Positions 62,343 to 64,000 of a DNA stretch of 64,000 bases are shown here, piece by piece (position 1 is the stretch's first letter; every line of letters begins with the position of its first letter). The DNA lies in assembly GCF_002735705.1 (NCBI RefSeq), contig NZ_PDZL01000008.1, positions 124,001 through 188,000 on the forward strand, in the 5' to 3' direction. Position numbers and translations under genes: made by a program. Source of the DNA: Janthinobacterium sp. BJB426. GTDB taxonomy: Bacteria; Pseudomonadota; Gammaproteobacteria; Burkholderiales; Burkholderiaceae_D. The notes under the pieces were generated by a model. The model saw only the letters and a list, made by a program, of their open reading frames with translations. It did not search any database and was not told the DNA's origin.

Positions 62343-63497
62343 ATGAACGCACCGCAAGCCGCCACTTTCAAGCCTAAAAAATCCGTCGCCCTGTCCGGCG
62401 TCACCGCCGGCAACACGGCGCTGTGCTCGGTCGGCAAGACCGGCAACGATTTGCATTACCGCGGCTATGACATCCTGGACGTGGCCGACAGCTGCGAGTT
62501 CGAGGAAATCGCCTATCTGCTGGTGCACGGCAAGCTGCCGACGTCCGCCGAACTGAAAGGCTACAAGGCCAAATTGAAATCGCTGCGCGGCTTGCCGTCG
62601 GCCGTGAAGCTGGCGCTGGAAGCGCTGCCGGCCGCCGCCCACCCGATGGACGTGATGCGCACGGGCGTGTCCGTGCTGGGCTGCACCCTGCCGGAAAAAG
62701 ACGACCATAACGCGCCGGGCGCGCGCGACATCGCCGACCGCCTGATGGCGTCGTTCGGCTCCATGCTGCTGTACTGGTACCACTACAGCCATAACGGCAA
62801 GCGCATCGAAGTGGAAACGGACGACGACTCAATCGGCGGCCACTTCCTGCACCTGCTGCATGGCGAAAAACCGTCGGCGTCGTGGGAAAAAGCCATGCAC
62901 ACATCGCTGATTCTGTACGCGGAACACGAATTCAACGCCTCGACCTTCACCAGCCGCGTCATCGCCGGCACGGGTTCGGACATCCACTCGGCCATCACGG
63001 GCGCCATCGGCGCGCTGCGCGGTCCGAAACACGGCGGCGCGAATGAAGTGGCGCTGGAGATCCAGAAACGCTATGACAACCCCGATGAAGCGGAAGCGGA
63101 TATCCGCGAGCGCGTGGCCAACAAGGAAGTGGTGATCGGTTTCGGCCACCCCGTCTACACGATTTCCGACCCGCGCAACGTCGTCATCAAGGAAGTGGCG
63201 CGTTCGCTGTCGCAGGAAGCCGGCTCCACGAAAATGTTCGACATCGCCGAGCGCCTGGAATCGGTCATGTGGGAAATTAAGAACATGTTCCCGAACCTGG
63301 ACTGGTTCTCGGCCGTGTCGTACCACATGATGGGCGTGCCGACGGCGATGTTCACGCCGCTGTTCGTCATTTCGCGCACTTCGGGCTGGGCTGCCCACAT
63401 CATCGAGCAGCGCATCGACAACAAGATCATCCGCCCGAGCGCCAACTACGTGGGCCCGGAAGATCTGGAATTCGTGCCGATCAAGGACCGCAAATAA
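62343..63497 (+). CDS. prpC: 2-methylcitrate synthase
   Basis: A 384-residue citrate synthase-like enzyme condensing propionyl-CoA and oxaloacetate. The catalytic His are in [10 protein letters not shown] and GFGHPVY, and the later acidic region in [16 protein letters not shown]. The protein begins [31 protein letters not shown] (endpoints), typical of PrpC. GGAG six bases before ATG 62343 is preferred over the in-frame ATG four codons upstream. Its stop overlaps the acnD start as TAATG. Confidence 0.96.
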   Translation: MNAPQAATFKPKKSVALSGVTAGNTALCSVGKTGNDLHYRGYDILDVADSCEFEEIAYLLVHGKLPTSAELKGYKAKLKSLRGLPSAVKLALEALPAAAHPMDVMRTGVSVLGCTLPEKDDHNAPGARDIADRLMASFGSMLLYWYHYSHNGKRIEVETDDDSIGGHFLHLLHGEKPSASWEKAMHTSLILYAEHEFNASTFTSRVIAGTGSDIHSAITGAIGALRGPKHGGANEVALEIQKRYDNPDEAEADIRERVANKEVVIGFGHPVYTISDPRNVVIKEVARSLSQEAGSTKMFDIAERLESVMWEIKNMFPNLDWFSAVSYHMMGVPTAMFTPLFVISRTSGWAAHIIEQRIDNKIIRPSANYVGPEDLEFVPIKDRK

Positions 63498-64000
63498 TGA
63501 GTACTGCATTGACTACCCCGATGAATACCCTGCACCGCAAATCCTTGCCGGGCACCCAGCTAGACTACTTCGACACGCGCGCCGCCGTCGATGCGATCCA
63601 GCCAGGCGCCTACGCCACCTTGCCCTACACCTCGCGCGTGCTGGCCGAAAACCTCGTGCGCCGCTGTGACCCGGCGACATTGAATGCTTCGCTGAGCCAG
63701 TTCATCGAACGCCGGCGCGACCTCGATTTCCCATGGTTCCCCGCGCGCGTCGTCTGCCATGACATCCTGGGACAGACGGCCCTGGTCGACCTGGCCGGCT
63801 TGCGCGACGCCATCGCGGCCCAGGGCGGCGACCCGGCCCTGGTCAACCCTGTCGTGCCGACGCAACTGGTGGTCGACCACTCGCTGGCCGTCGAATGCGG
63901 CGGTTTCGACCCCGACGCCTTCGCCAAGAACCGCGCCATCGAAGACCGCCGCAATGAAGATCGTTTCGACTTCATCGACTGGACCAAGAAGGCGTTCAAG
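63497..64000 (+). CDS. acnD: Fe/S-dependent 2-methylcitrate dehydratase AcnD, C-terminus beyond the window
   Basis: The first 168 codons of an aconitase-family enzyme, starting [18 protein letters not shown] and continuing LDYFDTRAAVDAIQPGAY, LPYTSRVLAENLVRRCDP and ARVVCHDILGQTALVDLA. These are the AcnD/aconitase A N-terminal signatures; its place after prpC identifies the methylcitrate-cycle AcnD, not a housekeeping aconitase. In other genomes acnD is followed by prpF, expected just outside. The frame is open to the end of the window. Confidence 0.93.
   Translation, partial: MSTALTTPMNTLHRKSLPGTQLDYFDTRAAVDAIQPGAYATLPYTSRVLAENLVRRCDPATLNASLSQFIERRRDLDFPWFPARVVCHDILGQTALVDLAGLRDAIAAQGGDPALVNPVVPTQLVVDHSLAVECGGFDPDAFAKNRAIEDRRNEDRFDFIDWTKKAFK

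Noticed and set aside
1..64000. CRISPR arrays, prophage, integrases, transposases or insertion sequences
   Set aside because: No spaced direct-repeat arrays, terminal repeats with transposase frames, or phage genes were recognised anywhere in the window.

Overview
The window looks like chromosomal DNA of a high-GC betaproteobacterium of the Burkholderiales. Gene order and protein character point to the Oxalobacteraceae, most likely Janthinobacterium or a close relative; this is inferred from recalled family resemblance, not from a search. The core anchor is the translation cluster thrS-infC-rpmI-rplT-pheS-pheT-ihfA-merR at 9.0-17.0 kb. A propionate (2-methylcitrate) operon of the prpB-prpC-acnD type starts at 61.4 kb and runs off the right edge.

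Layout. 0-8.5 kb: edge-truncated acyltransferase, ArsR regulator with old-yellow-enzyme reductase, LuxR regulator, lipoprotein, DUF1304 protein, a guanidine-II riboswitch ahead of two small multidrug resistance (SMR) exporter genes, an M14-type deacylase and an acyltransferase-3 membrane protein. 8.6-17 kb: two identical tRNA-Val genes with a consensus promoter and terminator, then the translation cluster. 17.1-28.4 kb: a NarL-type two-component pair, a Crp-like regulator, a chemoreceptor, prfC, a GGDEF-EAL protein, a 41-residue miniprotein, rnk and zntB. 28.5-29.7 kb: small exported envelope proteins.

30.0-44.6 kb holds the most unusual genes. A zinc-ribbon/SPFH-like coiled-coil protein is followed 19 bp later by a SHOCT-Ser/Thr kinase-coiled coil-formylglycine-generating-enzyme-like (FGE) fusion. 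An FHA-domain protein and a PP2C phosphatase lie 7-12 kb further on. Between them are OsmC and pirin genes, a Fur-boxed fecI-fecR-TonB receptor operon and a YdjM-like gene. The kinase, phosphatase and FHA set may be one dispersed phospho-signalling system.

44.7-61 kb: a glycine-zipper envelope protein that shares a distinctive promoter with the 28.5 kb gene, a GNAT, an M28 peptidase, a LysR regulator and a drug-efflux operon. That operon encodes an MFS transporter, an adaptor and a 1500-residue RND permease fused in frame to its outer-membrane factor. A type VI lipase effector pair (Tle3-like and Tla3/DUF2875-like) follows without a recognisable immunity gene or VgrG, then a metallo-beta-lactamase-fold hydrolase and two small paralogous genes. 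No insertion sequence, prophage, integrase or CRISPR array was seen.
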